This document shows, one piece after another, positions 17,868-28,334 of a stretch of DNA of 64,000 bases. The stretch is from positions 62,001 through 126,000 of the forward strand of contig NZ_JACNMO010000005.1 in the NCBI RefSeq assembly GCF_020622345.1. The letters are read 5' to 3'. Both the position numbers and the translations under genes were made by a program. The notes beneath the pieces were generated by a model, which saw only the letters and a program-made list of their open reading frames with translations, was not told where the DNA came from and did not search any database. Position 1 is the stretch's first letter; each line of letters opens with the position of its first letter. The DNA is from Roseobacter weihaiensis. Its GTDB lineage: Bacteria > Pseudomonadota > Alphaproteobacteria > Rhodobacterales > Rhodobacteraceae.

Positions 17868-19811
17868 CTACACCTTGCTCATGAACATCGGTCCGCCCCG
17901 CCAGCGGGGGAACCCGTAACCGTTCACCATAACCACATCGATGTCATCGGGGCGGGCGGCGATGCCTTCATCCAGGATCGCCTGCCCCTCTCGCTGCATG
18001 ATCAACAGGATTTGGTCCATGATCTCATCCTGCGTGAAACTGCAGCGCGTGATGTTTTTGCGCGCAGCCTCCGCTTCGATCAGCGTGGTGACCTCGGGGT
18101 CAACCTGCGCTGTGTTACCGTCATAGAGGTACCAACCGCGCCCGGTTTTCCGCCCGAAGCGACCCGCCTCGCAAAGCTTATCGGCGATCTCTACATAGCG
18201 CTCCGACGCCGGGCGGGTACGTGCCCGGCGCTTGCGCATGGCCCAGGCGATGTCCAGCCCGGCCAAATCCTGCATCTCGAAAATCCCCATAGGGAAGCCG
18301 AAATTGCGCATGGTTTCATCGATCTGCGCCGGTAAAGCGCCGTCTTCGATCATGTACTCGCATTCGCGCCTATAGGCGGACATGATCCGGTTGCCGATGA
18401 AGCCGTCGCACACACCCGCTGGCACGGTAATCTTGCCCAAGCGCTTGCCAAAGGCCGCCCCGGTCGCCACGGCTGATGGGTCCGCGCCCGGCGGAATGAC
18501 AAGTTCAAGCAGCTTCATGATATGTGCAGGCGAGAAGAAATGGAGCCCGATGACACGCGGGGGGTCTTCTACAGCCTGTGCGATCTGAGCAACATCGAGG
18601 TAGGAGGTGTTGGTGGCCAGAACTGCCTGAGGTTTTGCGACTTTATCGAGTTCGGTAAAGACGGCGCGTTTGACGTCCATGTCCTCGAAGACAGCCTCGA
18701 CGATCAGATCGGACTGGGACAGGCCATCATAGGATGTGCTGCCGTTGAGCGCGTCGATGAAGGTGTCATGATCCGATTGTGTGATAAGTTCCCTTTGCAG
18801 GCTGCCCGCCAGTGTTTTCCGCACGCGTTCCATGCCGGACGTCAGAGCCCCCCCGTCGCGTTCAATCAGCGCAACACGGAAGCCAGCGAGCAGAGATGCC
18901 GCCGCAATCCCTGCCCCCATAGTGCCACCGCCAATGACGCCAATCGTCTCGATGGGGCGTGGTTCTGCACGTTTTGTCAGATCCTTGCCGACAGCGCGTT
19001 CGGCAAAGAAAATGTGGCGCAGGGCCTTGGACTGTGGATCGCTCTTGAGCTTGAGAAACAGCCTACGCTCGGCGGCCAACGCCTCTGTTGCGTCTGACAG
19101 GACTGCGGTTCGGAGGGCATCGCATACCGCTTTGGGGCTCTTCTGACCGCGCGCCTTTGCGATGATTTTGCGGATCTGTTGCTCCAGCGCGTCCGGGTCG
19201 TGATCCGGCACAGATCGCTTGGACAGCGCGACAGGCAAGGGGTCTGTCAGATGGGTACGCGCGAACTCTAGTGTTTCAGCGCGCAAGTCGGTCAATACAA
19301 TGGCATCGATCAGACCTGTTTCATGCGCCACCTGTGCCTCAACAGGTTTACCGCTGGCCATCATTTTCAGGGCTTGCGGCGCGCCGATGAGACGCGGCAG
19401 ACGTACCGTGCCCCCTGCCCCGGGCAGCAATCCAAGCGTAACCTCTGGCAGCCCGAGCTTTGCCGTGGCCGTTGCCATCCGGTAATGACAGCTCAACGCC
19501 AATTCGAGCCCGCCACCCAGGGCGGCCCCGTGGATCGCGGCGATCCAGGGTTTTGTTGCCGCCTCCAGCGCGAGCGCCACGTCGGGCAGGTGGGGTTCCA
19601 TCGGGGGTTTGTCGAATTCCCGGATATCTGCCCCGGCGACAAAGCTGCGACCGGCGCAAATCAGAATGGCGCTGCGGATGGCAGGGTCATGCTCAACCTG
19701 CGCAATCGCACGCATCAGCCCCTGCCGCACCGGCTGCGAGGTGGCATTCACCGGTGGATTGTTGATCTCGACCAGCGCTATGGTGTCTTCAGAGTGGACC
19801 GTGACGCACAT
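17868..19811 (-). CDS. Fused enoyl-CoA hydratase/3-hydroxyacyl-CoA dehydrogenase
   Basis: The 647-residue multifunctional beta-oxidation enzyme has an N-terminal crotonase domain (about 1-190) with both catalytic glutamates visible in GGGLELALSCH and GLPEVTLGLLPGAGG. The NAD domain (from about residue 290) begins IGVIGGGTMGAGIAAASL, with GLHFFSPAHIMKLLE in the active site, and the C-terminal dehydrogenase domain repeats follow. It is shorter than FadB/FadJ and lacks an obvious epimerase part. It starts directly at the stop of the acyl-CoA dehydrogenase-like gene and precedes the formamidase by 4 bases. Placement in this operon suggests it handles the aliphatic CoA esters made from anthraniloyl-CoA. 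Confidence 0.92.
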   Translation of the reverse strand: MCVTVHSEDTIALVEINNPPVNATSQPVRQGLMRAIAQVEHDPAIRSAILICAGRSFVAGADIREFDKPPMEPHLPDVALALEAATKPWIAAIHGAALGGGLELALSCHYRMATATAKLGLPEVTLGLLPGAGGTVRLPRLIGAPQALKMMASGKPVEAQVAHETGLIDAIVLTDLRAETLEFARTHLTDPLPVALSKRSVPDHDPDALEQQIRKIIAKARGQKSPKAVCDALRTAVLSDATEALAAERRLFLKLKSDPQSKALRHIFFAERAVGKDLTKRAEPRPIETIGVIGGGTMGAGIAAASLLAGFRVALIERDGGALTSGMERVRKTLAGSLQRELITQSDHDTFIDALNGSTSYDGLSQSDLIVEAVFEDMDVKRAVFTELDKVAKPQAVLATNTSYLDVAQIAQAVEDPPRVIGLHFFSPAHIMKLLELVIPPGADPSAVATGAAFGKRLGKITVPAGVCDGFIGNRIMSAYRRECEYMIEDGALPAQIDETMRNFGFPMGIFEMQDLAGLDIAWAMRKRRARTRPASERYVEIADKLCEAGRFGRKTGRGWYLYDGNTAQVDPEVTTLIEAEAARKNITRCSFTQDEIMDQILLIMQREGQAILDEGIAARPDDIDVVMVNGYGFPRWRGGPMFMSKV

Positions 19812-21036
19812 TTATTGAAACGCCTGCAAGCCGGTGGTGCCGTATCCGGCGATCAGCGCATGCACATCATGCATGCCTTCACCGGCGTTCATGGCTTCAA
19901 GCTTCATCATGTGGCAGATACCCTCATATTCCACCGACAGGTCAGTGCCGCCGGGCATATCCCGCGCCGCGCCCGCGATGGCCTTCGGTTGTTGCGCTTC
20001 ATCAGCCGGACCCGTTCCGCCGGGACGGTGTGGCGATCAAACATCCGCCCCAATTGAAACGCGCCTTTAAGACCAAGGGCAATCTCTGTCTGCATGTCGG
20101 CCAGTTTCCTTTGGATCAGCGGCCTCACCGCCCACGGCCTGCCAAGCTGCTTGCGATCCATCAGGTAATCGCGTGCGGCTTGGAAACAGGTTTCCGCCGT
20201 GCTCATCGCAACCCGGGCAATGCCATAGCGTGCAGCTTTCAGGCACCCAAATGGAGCCACCGGCCCGCTGACACATGGCAGCAGATTGTCTTCGGGCACG
20301 AAAACCTCATACATTTGGATCGCGCCGCTGGTCGAGGCGCGCAAGCAGAGCTTGCCGCCAATCTCTAACGCCGCCGGGCCTTCCGTGCCCCTCTCAAGGA
20401 TGCAACCCTTGATCCTGCTGTCCTGACCGCCGGATTTCGCCCCGACGATAAAGACATCGGTAGTGGGGGAATTGGTGATCCCGTTCTTTGCGCCCAGTAA
20501 AGCGTATCCGCGCTTGACCTTTTTGGCACAGGTGACCCTCGATCCGGGATCAGCGCCATGATCGGGTTCGGTGAAGTCGAAGCAGCCCACCTGCCCGCCG
20601 CCGGCCAACTGGGCCAGGTCTTCCCGCCGTTGCTCATCAGCGCCATATGCAAAGACCGGGTGCATCACCAGGGACGACCGCGCTGGCATCGCAGAACGAC
20701 ATCTGGAATCCACCCGCTCAACCTCGCGGGCCACGAGACCATATGAGACGTAGTTTGCGTCATCCTGACCAAACTCTTCCCGGATGATTGACCGCGGGAA
20801 GCCCAAAGCCCCCATCTCAGACATGATCGCAAGACCAAGGTGCTCATGCCGGTACGCATTCATCATGCGGGTGGCGAGGCGGTCCTGACAACAAGCATGC
20901 GAGGCCTTGAGGATCATGCGCTCTTCTTCGCCCGACGAATGCTCCAGCACGGAGAGGATTGCTCCGCCTCAATGCCGGAAACGTGCTCCAGACACTTTGG
21001 GTCTGAGAGCGCGGTGAGATCTGCATGGGTGTTCAT
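19812..21036 (-). pseudogene. Frameshifted glutaryl-CoA dehydrogenase-like gene
   Basis: The stretch has the length (about 408 codons) and order of glutaryl-CoA dehydrogenase but needs two frame changes. The presumed start MNTHADLTALSDP (21036) is in one frame. From about 20950 the frame with LEHSSGEEERMILKASHACC continues to MKRNN. Near 20000 it shifts again to DMPGGTDLS and NAGEGMHDVHALIAG, ending at the TAA fused to the next start. Conserved segments are also altered: SVQSSLVM is PARSSLVM, and KMWITNSPI is KNGITNSPT. The loop carrying the catalytic glutamate survives in the last frame. Two frameshifts plus eroded motifs favour a pseudogene, though errors in the assembly remain possible. 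Confidence 0.75.
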
Positions 21037-21096
21037 GGCGCAAAGCTCCGGGACAGGTCTTGGCATGAAGGTATCCTAGGTGGGTAAGCCTTTTAC

Positions 21097-21123
21097 TTCA
21101 AGCTTAAACTATTTATGCTTGAA
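21097..21123. promoter_or_regulatory. Candidate MarR operator between divergent catabolic operons
   Basis: A perfect inverted repeat, TTCAAGC and GCTTGAA separated by 13 AT-rich bases, lies in the 143-base gap between the leftward dehydrogenase/kynurenine operon and the rightward anthraniloyl-CoA operon. Size and AT content fit MarR operators, and a MarR gene is the third member of the rightward operon. Binding is inferred, not shown. Confidence 0.5.
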
Positions 21124-21179
21124 TTTCATAGTGAAGCACGTAGACTATCTGCATTTGCCAAGCAAATCAGGGGAATCGA

Positions 21180-23471
21180 ATGCGCATTGCATGTCTTGGG
21201 GGAGGTCCTGCAGGTCTCTATTTTGCGATTTCCACAAAGCTGCGCACGCCAGACGCAGAGGTCGTTGTGTTTGAGCGCAACAAGCCCGACGACACATTTG
21301 GGTGGGGCGTCGTCCTGTCTGATGAAACGCTCGACAATCTGCAACAGAATGATCCGGTGAGCGCCAAGCATATTCGCGACAGCTTTGCTTATTGGGATGA
21401 CATCGCGCTCCACTATCGGGGCGAAAAGCTGGTCTCTTCCGGGCATGGGTTCTGCGGCATCGGGCGCAAGAAACTTCTGCTGGTTTTGCAGGACCGGGCC
21501 CGTGAACTTGGGGTTGATCTGCGCTTTGAGACCGAGGTGGGCAATGCCACGGACTACATGGATGACTTTGATCTGGTTGTTGCCGGCGACGGGTTGAATT
21601 CGCGCACCCGGCAGGAGTTCAAGGACACGTTTCGACCCGATATTGATGTGCGGAAATGCCAGTTTGTCTGGCTGGGAACCCATCAGAAATTTGACGACGC
21701 CTTTACTTTCATTTTTGAAGAGACCGAAAAAGGCTGGCTTTGGGTACATGCCTATCAGTTCGACGATGAGACTGCGACGTTTATCGTGGAATGCAGCCAG
21801 CAGACATTTGACAATTACGGCTTCGGAGAGATGAGCCAGCAAGAGACGATTGCGATCTGTGAAGAGGTCTTCAAGGACCATTTGGATGGGCATGCCTTGA
21901 TGACCAATGCCAACCACATCCGCGGCTCGGCGTGGCTGCGTTTTCCGCGCGTTCTGTGTGAAACCTGGCATCATGAGAACGTCGTTCTGCTAGGGGATGC
22001 GGCTGCGACAGCGCATTTTTCGATCGGGTCAGGCACCAAGCTGGCTTTGGAAAGCGCGATTGCGCTGGCAGATGAAATCGTCGCTGAGCCGGTTCTGGAG
22101 ACCGCCTTCAAGAATTACGAAGAAAAGCGCCGCCTGGAAGTGTTGCGCCTGCAATCGGCGGCGCGAAACTCTCTGGAATGGTTCGAAGATGTTGAGCGCT
22201 ACTTCGATCTTGCCCCGGTGCAGCTGAACTATTCCATGCTTACACGGTCGCAGCGGATCAGCCATGAAAACCTGCGCGAGCGAGATCCGAACTGGCTGCA
22301 GTCGGCGGAAAACTGGTTCATGGAGCAAGCGGGCGAAAGATCGAACGGCCCGGCACGTGCGCCGATGTTTGCGCCGTTCAAACTGCGCGACATGTCGTTG
22401 AAAAACCGGATCGTCGTCTCCCCCATGGCGCAATACAAGGCCGTGGACGGCGCACCAACGGATTGGCACCTGATCCATTATGGCGAGCGCGCGAAAGGTG
22501 GTGCAGGGCTGATCTATACGGAGATGACCTGCGTGTCGCCCGAAGGCCGGATCACGCCGGGATGCCCTGGCCTCTACGACCCGACGCACGAAACTGCATG
22601 GGCGCGTATGAACGCATTCATCCATGCAGAAACGGATGCGAAGACCTGCTGTCAGATCGGCCATTCCGGTCGCAAAGGGTCGACCCGCATAGGCTGGGAG
22701 GGCATGGATCAGCCGCTTGAGGCGGGTAACTGGCCACTTTTGTCGGCATCTGACATCCCCTGGTCGAAAGACAATGCGACGCCCAGGGCCATGGACCGCG
22801 CCGATATGGATGTTGTGACGGCGCAATTCGTGGCAGCCACGCAGATGGCCGAGCGGGCCGGCTTTGACATGATCGAGTTGCACGCGGCCCACGGCTATCT
22901 GATTTCTTCCTTTATCTCGCCCTTGTCGAATGTCCGGGACGATGCTTATGGCGGCAACCTCGACAACCGGATGCGCTACCCGCTCGAGGTCTTTCACGCC
23001 ATGCGCGCTGCCTGGCCTGCTGACAGGCCGATGTCGGTGCGCATCTCTGCCAGCGACTGGGCCGGTGATGAGGGGGTGATGCCCGAAGACGCCGTCAAGA
23101 TCGCAGCGATGTTCGAAGCCGCCGGGGCGGATATCATCGACGTCTCCGCCGGTCAGACGTCGACCGAGGCCAAACCGGTCTATGGCCGGATGTTCCAGAC
23201 GCCTTTTTCCGACCGTATCCGCAATGAAAACGGGATCAAGACGATGGCGGTTGGCAATATCTATGAGGCCGATCACGTGAACTCGATCCTGATGGCAGGC
23301 CGTGCGGATCTGGTCTGTCTGGCCCGTCCGCATCTGGCTGATCCCTACTGGACATTGCACACGGCAACGGCCCTTGGTGACCGTCAGGAGGTGTGGCCAA
23401 AACCTTATGAAGCAGGCCGGGATCAGGCGTGGCGTCTGGCGGACCGGGAAGCAGAGATGAGCCAGGTATGA
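21180..23471 (+). CDS. 2-Aminobenzoyl-CoA monooxygenase/reductase
   Basis: The 763-residue flavoprotein fuses two enzymes. Residues 1-370 are a FAD monooxygenase with the nucleotide motif [13 protein letters not shown] and the FAD ribityl motif [14 protein letters not shown]. Residues 390-740 are an Old Yellow Enzyme-type FMN reductase ([36 protein letters not shown]). This architecture is known from the aerobic anthranilate pathway of Azoarcus evansii, where it hydroxylates and then reduces anthraniloyl-CoA to a non-aromatic 2-amino-5-oxo-cyclohexene carboxyl-CoA. Databases often name close relatives salicylyl-CoA 5-hydroxylase. The anthranilate ligase and kynureninase in the same window support the aminobenzoyl substrate. 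It is the first gene of the operon. Confidence 0.94.
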   Translation: MRIACLGGGPAGLYFAISTKLRTPDAEVVVFERNKPDDTFGWGVVLSDETLDNLQQNDPVSAKHIRDSFAYWDDIALHYRGEKLVSSGHGFCGIGRKKLLLVLQDRARELGVDLRFETEVGNATDYMDDFDLVVAGDGLNSRTRQEFKDTFRPDIDVRKCQFVWLGTHQKFDDAFTFIFEETEKGWLWVHAYQFDDETATFIVECSQQTFDNYGFGEMSQQETIAICEEVFKDHLDGHALMTNANHIRGSAWLRFPRVLCETWHHENVVLLGDAAATAHFSIGSGTKLALESAIALADEIVAEPVLETAFKNYEEKRRLEVLRLQSAARNSLEWFEDVERYFDLAPVQLNYSMLTRSQRISHENLRERDPNWLQSAENWFMEQAGERSNGPARAPMFAPFKLRDMSLKNRIVVSPMAQYKAVDGAPTDWHLIHYGERAKGGAGLIYTEMTCVSPEGRITPGCPGLYDPTHETAWARMNAFIHAETDAKTCCQIGHSGRKGSTRIGWEGMDQPLEAGNWPLLSASDIPWSKDNATPRAMDRADMDVVTAQFVAATQMAERAGFDMIELHAAHGYLISSFISPLSNVRDDAYGGNLDNRMRYPLEVFHAMRAAWPADRPMSVRISASDWAGDEGVMPEDAVKIAAMFEAAGADIIDVSAGQTSTEAKPVYGRMFQTPFSDRIRNENGIKTMAVGNIYEADHVNSILMAGRADLVCLARPHLADPYWTLHTATALGDRQEVWPKPYEAGRDQAWRLADREAEMSQV

Positions 23472-24211
23472 TGCTGAAGGGCGCGCATGTCATCGTGACG
23501 GGTGGCGGCACAGGGGTCGGTGCCGACACAGCCCGTACCCTGGCGGAGGCCGGAGCACGCGTCACCAACATGGGCCGCCGCAAGGCACCTCTGGCGGCGC
23601 AGGGTTTGCCTTACCAAACATGTGACGTCACCGATGCCGACGCGGTCGACGCGGCCTTCTCCCGCGCGCGCGCGGATCAGGGGCCCGTCTCTGCGGTGAT
23701 CGCAAATGCGGGTGCCGCGCGCTCGGTCCCCTTTGCAAAGATGACCGCTGAAGATCTGACCGCAATGACCGATGTGAACCTGACAGGTGTTTTCAACGTC
23801 TGGAAGGCCGCCCTGCCCGATATGAAAGCGGCGGGCGGCGGTCGACTGATCGCGATTGCATCCACCGCGGGGCTAAAGGGCTATCCTTACGCGTCGGGAT
23901 ATTGCGCGGCAAAACATGGCGTCGTCGGGCTTACCCGTGCCCTCGCGTTGGAGCTTGCCGGACTGAGCGTCACGGTGAATGCCATCTGTCCGGGCTTCAT
24001 CGAAACCCCCATGCTTGACCGCTCAATCGCCAATATCGTCGAAAAGACCGGGATGAGCGCCGATGACGCTGCCAAATCGCTGACCAAGGGAAACCCGCAG
24101 CGCCGCTTCATCCAAACCGACGAGGTGGCCGGTGCCGTGATCTGGCTTTGCTCCGAGGCGGCCAGATCCGTCAACGGTCACACGCTCAACCTCTCGGGAG
24201 GGGAAATTTGA
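23468..24211 (+). CDS. Short-chain dehydrogenase, probable 3-hydroxyacyl-CoA dehydrogenase
   Basis: The 247-residue SDR starts at the ATG overlapping the previous stop (ATGA), giving [14 protein letters not shown]. It shows the NAD motif TGGGTGVG, the IANAGA motif, a catalytic serine in [11 protein letters not shown], and the YCAAK active site. It should oxidise a hydroxy group on the ring or on an acyl-CoA intermediate made by the monooxygenase/reductase. The exact substrate cannot be read. The following MarR gene starts inside its stop codon. Confidence 0.9.
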   Translation: MMLKGAHVIVTGGGTGVGADTARTLAEAGARVTNMGRRKAPLAAQGLPYQTCDVTDADAVDAAFSRARADQGPVSAVIANAGAARSVPFAKMTAEDLTAMTDVNLTGVFNVWKAALPDMKAAGGGRLIAIASTAGLKGYPYASGYCAAKHGVVGLTRALALELAGLSVTVNAICPGFIETPMLDRSIANIVEKTGMSADDAAKSLTKGNPQRRFIQTDEVAGAVIWLCSEAARSVNGHTLNLSGGEI

Positions 24212-24681
24212 AACAGAACGAACCCCACCCCGACCGCGGCACCGTTTCTGCCTCGAAAGAGCGTCTTCGCCTCTGGCTGCGCCTTCTCAAGGCCAGCCGT
24301 ACTGTCGAGGCCAAATTGCGTGAAAACCTCCGCACTGAGTTTGATACAACACTGCCGCGTTTCGACGTCATGGCGGCGCTGGCGCGGCATGAAAACGGGC
24401 TCAAGATGAGCCAGCTTTCGGGGGTCTTGCGGGTCTCAAACGGCAATATCACCGGGATCGTCGACCGCCTGACCGAAGACGGGCTGATGGTGCGCGTCCC
24501 GGTGCCCGGCGACAGGCGTGCAACGCTTGTTCGCCTGACAAAGCGCGGGCAAGAAGAATTCGAACGTCAGGCGGCGGCCCATGAAACCTGGGTCGACTTT
24601 ATCTTAAGCGATTTCAGCGCCGATGAAGCGGCCGAGCTTGCGGCCCGTCTTGACCAGATGGAAGAAGGGGTAAGCGAGTGA
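24208..24681 (+). CDS. MarR-family regulator of the anthraniloyl-CoA operon
   Basis: The 157-residue winged-helix regulator carries [19 protein letters not shown] (recognition helix, about residues 72-90) and the wing [15 protein letters not shown]. The best start is the TTG at 24208, which overlaps the SDR stop and follows GGGAGGGG. MarR proteins in aromatic-CoA operons typically repress until a CoA thioester binds. The inverted repeat at 21097-21123 is the natural operator candidate. The stop overlaps the next gene (GTGA). Confidence 0.9.
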   Translation: MKQNEPHPDRGTVSASKERLRLWLRLLKASRTVEAKLRENLRTEFDTTLPRFDVMAALARHENGLKMSQLSGVLRVSNGNITGIVDRLTEDGLMVRVPVPGDRRATLVRLTKRGQEEFERQAAAHETWVDFILSDFSADEAAELAARLDQMEEGVSE

Positions 24682-25484
24682 CAGGTCGCACGGATGTCAA
24701 ACATTTCAAGTGCCGGATCGAACGCCGGATTGCGACGCTCCAGCTGGATCGCCCGGACCGCAAAAACCCGCTGACATTTGACAGCTATGCCGAGTTGCGC
24801 GACTGGTTTCGCGATCTTGTCTATGCAGAGGATGTGGACGCGGTGATCTTTGCCTCCAATGGCGGCAACTTCAGTTCGGGCGGCGATGTGCATGACATCA
24901 TCGGGCCGCTGACGAAAATGAACATGAAAGAGCTTTTGACCTTCACCCGGATGACGGGCGATCTGGTCAAGGCAATTGTCAATTGCGGCAAGCCAGTAAT
25001 CGCGGCGGTCGACGGCATTTGTGTTGGCGCAGGGGCAATCATCGCCATGGCCTCTGATTTGCGCATCGCCACGCCGGATGCCAAATGCGCCTTTCTCTTT
25101 ACGCGTGTGGGTCTTGCCGGATGCGACATGGGCGCCTGCGCGATCCTGCCGCGGATCATTGGGCAAGGCCGCGCGGCAGAGCTGCTTTATACCGGGCGCT
25201 CCATGTCCGCCGAAGAAGGAGCGGCCTGGGGCTTTTACAATCGGGTGGTTCCTTCAGGCGATCTGGACGCGGCAGCACAAGACATGGCAACACGCATTGT
25301 GACGGGGCCGAATTTTGCCCATATGATGACCAAGACGATGCTGGCCCAGGAGTGGTCGATGTCGATCGAACAGGCGATCGAAGCTGAAGCGCAGGCACAG
25401 GCGATCTGCATGCAGACCGGGGATTTCGAACGCGCCTATGCGGCCTTCGTGGCCAAGGAAAAACCTGTGTTTGAGGGCAACTGA
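24678..25484 (+). CDS. Crotonase-family protein lacking both hydratase glutamates, possible ring hydrolase
   Basis: The 268-residue crotonase has the oxyanion-hole motifs [14 protein letters not shown] (about 61-74) and [13 protein letters not shown] (about 112-124). The two catalytic glutamates of enoyl-CoA hydratase are missing: the positions align with Ile121 and Arg143. Instead [10 protein letters not shown] places Asp150 where MenB and BadI keep an aspartate (FDGG). BadI opens a 2-oxocyclohexane carboxyl-CoA ring by hydrolysis. A ring-opening role after deamination of the cyclohexene-CoA intermediate is my inference; the gene could also encode an ordinary hydratase variant. The start is GTG, overlapping the MarR stop. 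Confidence 0.85.
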   Translation: MTGRTDVKHFKCRIERRIATLQLDRPDRKNPLTFDSYAELRDWFRDLVYAEDVDAVIFASNGGNFSSGGDVHDIIGPLTKMNMKELLTFTRMTGDLVKAIVNCGKPVIAAVDGICVGAGAIIAMASDLRIATPDAKCAFLFTRVGLAGCDMGACAILPRIIGQGRAAELLYTGRSMSAEEGAAWGFYNRVVPSGDLDAAAQDMATRIVTGPNFAHMMTKTMLAQEWSMSIEQAIEAEAQAQAICMQTGDFERAYAAFVAKEKPVFEGN

Positions 25485-26638
25485 TGGCAGATCGCAGCTT
25501 CCTGTCCTGGCCCTTCTTCGAAGACCATCACCGTGCGCTTGCAGACGAGCTTGAAAGCTTTGCAAGGGGATTGCGCATTGACCATTCGGACACGGATCAG
25601 GCCTGTCGCAGGCTGGTGCGTGAACTGGGCAAGGGCGGATGGCTGAACCATGCCACGGTGGCACCTGGGTCGCAGGCTGGCCTGGACGTCCGCACGTTGT
25701 GCCTGATCCGCGAAACCCTCGCCCGTCATGACGGGTTGGCGGATTTTGCCTTTGCGATGCAGGGGCTGGGGACAGGTGCCATTTCACTTTTTGGCACAGA
25801 GGCGCAGCAGAACGCATGGCTGCCCCGCGTCCGCGCCGGCGAGGCGATTTCCGCCTTTGCGCTGACCGAACCTGCCTCGGGCTCAGATGTCGCGAATTCA
25901 ACAATGACCGCCACGCGGGATGGCGAAAGCTATGTGCTGAACGGCGCGAAAACCTGGATTTCAAATGGCGGCATCGCAGACGTCTACACGGTTTTTGCCC
26001 GAACCGGCGATGCGCCGGGAGCCAAAGGGCTGTCGGCCTTCGTCGTTCCGACCGAGACACCGGGCCTGCGCATCGCCGAACGCCTGCAAACCATCGCACC
26101 GCACCCGCTTGCCACACTCAGTTTTGAGGACTGCCGCATTCCCGCAGCTGCCCGACTGGGGGCCAGCGGCGCAGGTTTCAAAATCGCAATGTCGGTGCTG
26201 GACGTGTTCCGATCCACGGTTGCGGCCGCTGCGTTGGGCTTTGCCCGGTGCGCCCTTGAGGAATCGTTGGCGCGCGTAACAACACGCAAGGTTCAGGGGG
26301 CTCCACTTTTTGATCTGCAAATGGTGCAGGGGCACATCGCCGAGATGGCGCTGGATATCGATGCCAGTGCCTTGCTTGTCTATCGCGCGGCATGGGCCAA
26401 GGATTCCGGTGCTCCGCGGATCACGCGCGAGGCGGCAATGGCCAAACTGTTCTCGACCGATCAGGCGCAAAAGGTCATCGACCGGGCCGTGCAGCTTCAC
26501 GGCGGGGATGGCGTGCGCAGCGGTGAAAAGGTCGAACGCCTGTATCGCGAAATTCGCGCATTGCGCATCTATGAAGGCGCCTCAGACGTCCAGAAAGTCA
26601 TTATCGCACGCCAGGCCCTCGGTGAATTGGGAGGATAA
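25484..26638 (+). CDS. Acyl-CoA dehydrogenase
   Basis: The 384-residue flavoprotein has the standard order: an N-terminal helical domain, [14 protein letters not shown] and [14 protein letters not shown] in the middle domain (about 125-170), and the C-terminal domain with [20 protein letters not shown] and [17 protein letters not shown]. All expected FAD and substrate segments are present, including the glutamate of the EGASD segment. It introduces a double bond into an acyl-CoA during beta-oxidation of the opened ring. Start and upstream stop overlap (TGATG). It is intact, so it may compensate for the broken dehydrogenase on the opposite strand. Confidence 0.92.
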   Translation: MADRSFLSWPFFEDHHRALADELESFARGLRIDHSDTDQACRRLVRELGKGGWLNHATVAPGSQAGLDVRTLCLIRETLARHDGLADFAFAMQGLGTGAISLFGTEAQQNAWLPRVRAGEAISAFALTEPASGSDVANSTMTATRDGESYVLNGAKTWISNGGIADVYTVFARTGDAPGAKGLSAFVVPTETPGLRIAERLQTIAPHPLATLSFEDCRIPAAARLGASGAGFKIAMSVLDVFRSTVAAAALGFARCALEESLARVTTRKVQGAPLFDLQMVQGHIAEMALDIDASALLVYRAAWAKDSGAPRITREAAMAKLFSTDQAQKVIDRAVQLHGGDGVRSGEKVERLYREIRALRIYEGASDVQKVIIARQALGELGG

Positions 26639-26640
26639 TC

Positions 26641-28263
26641 ATGCTTTACCCGTCAGCACATAGCGACACGTTTGCGCGCGACCATCTCCCCCCGACAGAT
26701 GAATGGCCTGATCTGCTTTTGGAGGGGTTCGACTATCCTGAAAAACTGAACGCAGCCGTCGAACTGACGGATGCGATGGTGGACAAGGGTTTTGCCGATC
26801 ACACCGCGCTGATCGGAAACGGGCGGCAACGCACCTACAAGGAATTGTCAGACTGGACCAACAGGCTGGCCCACGCTCTGGTCGACGATCTGGGCATTCA
26901 ACCCGGCAATCGCGTTTTGATCCGCTCGGCCAACAACCCGGCCATGGTCGCCTGCTGGCTGGCGGCCACCAAAGCGGGCGCCGTCGTGGTGAACACCATG
27001 CCAATGCTGCGCGCAGGTGAGTTGAGCGCCATCGTCGACAAGGCTGAAATCACACATGCCCTCTGCGATACGCGCCTGATGGATGAGCTGACGGTCTGCG
27101 CCAACGACAGCGCATACCTCACAACCGTTGTGGGCTTTGACGGAACATCGAATCATGATGCGGAACTGGACCGTCTGGCGTTGGAAAAGCCGGTCCGGTT
27201 TAAGGCCGCGCAGACGGCGCAGGATGACGTGGCCTTATTGGGGTTTACCTCCGGTACGACCGGGGAACCGAAGAGTACCGCTCATTTTCACCGGGATCTG
27301 CTTATCATCGCGGACGGCTACGCAAAGGAAATCCTGAATGTTGTGTCCAGGGATGTGTTTGTCGGCTCCCCTCCGCTTGCCTTCACCTTCGGCCTTGGGG
27401 GATTGGCAATCTTTCCCCTGCGCTTCGGGGCCACGGCGACCTTGCTGGAAACCGCGTCACCCCCGAACATGATCGAGATCATCGAGAAATACAAGGCGAC
27501 CATCTGCTTCACCGCCCCGACCGCCTACCGCGCAATGTTGGCAGCAATGGAGGAGGGGGCCGATCTGTCCTCCCTGCGTGCTGCAGTCTCCGCCGGGGAG
27601 ACGCTTCCCGCCCCTGTCTACGAAGAATGGATGGCCAAAACCGGAAAGCCCATGCTCGACGGGATCGGCGCAACCGAAATGCTTCATATCTTTATCTCCA
27701 ACCGCTTTGACGACCATAAACCGGCCTGTACGGGCCGACCGGTCTGCGGCTACGAGGCCAAGATTATCGGAGACGACGGTCAAGAGCTGCCCCCGGGCGA
27801 AGTTGGCCGCTTGGCCGTGCGTGGTCCGACAGGATGTCGCTATCTCGGCGATGCCGGACGTCAAACGGCCTACGTGGTTGATGGCTGGAACATCACGGGC
27901 GACGCGTTTTCAATGGATCTGGACGGGTATCTGCATTTTGCAGCGCGCAATGATGATATGATCTTGTCATCCGGCTACAACATTGCGGGACCCGAAGTTG
28001 AAGCGGCGCTTTTGTGCCATCCGGATGTTGCTGAATGTGCGGTTGTTGGCGCACCGGATGCGGAGCGCGGAATGATCGTCGAGGCACATGTGGTTCTCAC
28101 GAACGGGGCACAGCCGGGAGACATGATGTGCAAATGCCTGCAAGACCACGTCAAGGCGACCATCGCACCCTATAAATACCCGCGCCGTATCGTGTTCACC
28201 GATGGCCTGCCCAAAACCCAAACTGGCAAGATCCAGCGCTTTTTGCTGAAATCAGAGGGATAA
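26641..28263 (+). CDS. 2-Aminobenzoate-CoA ligase
   Basis: The 540-residue adenylate-forming enzyme belongs to the benzoate-CoA ligase type. Motif A3 is LLGFTSGTTGEPKST (about residues 199-213), A5 includes DGIGATEMLHIF, A7 region DAFSMDLDGYLHF, A8 RNDDMILSSGYNI, and the A10 lysine is in KTQTGKIQRF. It activates anthranilate with ATP and CoA. The choice of aminobenzoate over benzoate rests on its place between anthraniloyl-CoA pathway genes. It begins 3 bases after the dehydrogenase stop with GGGAGGATAATC upstream. Confidence 0.92.
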   Translation: MLYPSAHSDTFARDHLPPTDEWPDLLLEGFDYPEKLNAAVELTDAMVDKGFADHTALIGNGRQRTYKELSDWTNRLAHALVDDLGIQPGNRVLIRSANNPAMVACWLAATKAGAVVVNTMPMLRAGELSAIVDKAEITHALCDTRLMDELTVCANDSAYLTTVVGFDGTSNHDAELDRLALEKPVRFKAAQTAQDDVALLGFTSGTTGEPKSTAHFHRDLLIIADGYAKEILNVVSRDVFVGSPPLAFTFGLGGLAIFPLRFGATATLLETASPPNMIEIIEKYKATICFTAPTAYRAMLAAMEEGADLSSLRAAVSAGETLPAPVYEEWMAKTGKPMLDGIGATEMLHIFISNRFDDHKPACTGRPVCGYEAKIIGDDGQELPPGEVGRLAVRGPTGCRYLGDAGRQTAYVVDGWNITGDAFSMDLDGYLHFAARNDDMILSSGYNIAGPEVEAALLCHPDVAECAVVGAPDAERGMIVEAHVVLTNGAQPGDMMCKCLQDHVKATIAPYKYPRRIVFTDGLPKTQTGKIQRFLLKSEG

Positions 28264-28334
28264 TCCCTGCAGCCCGTGTTTTGGACCGGGCTTTCACCTC
28301 CCAGACAGACGTCCACCCCAAATCGGAGCAAGCG

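Noticed and set aside
22029-23360. 443-codon antisense frame inside the monooxygenase/reductase gene
   Set aside because: Composition is typical of the reverse complement of a coding frame (histidine, arginine and valine rich), and the plus-strand protein is unmistakable.
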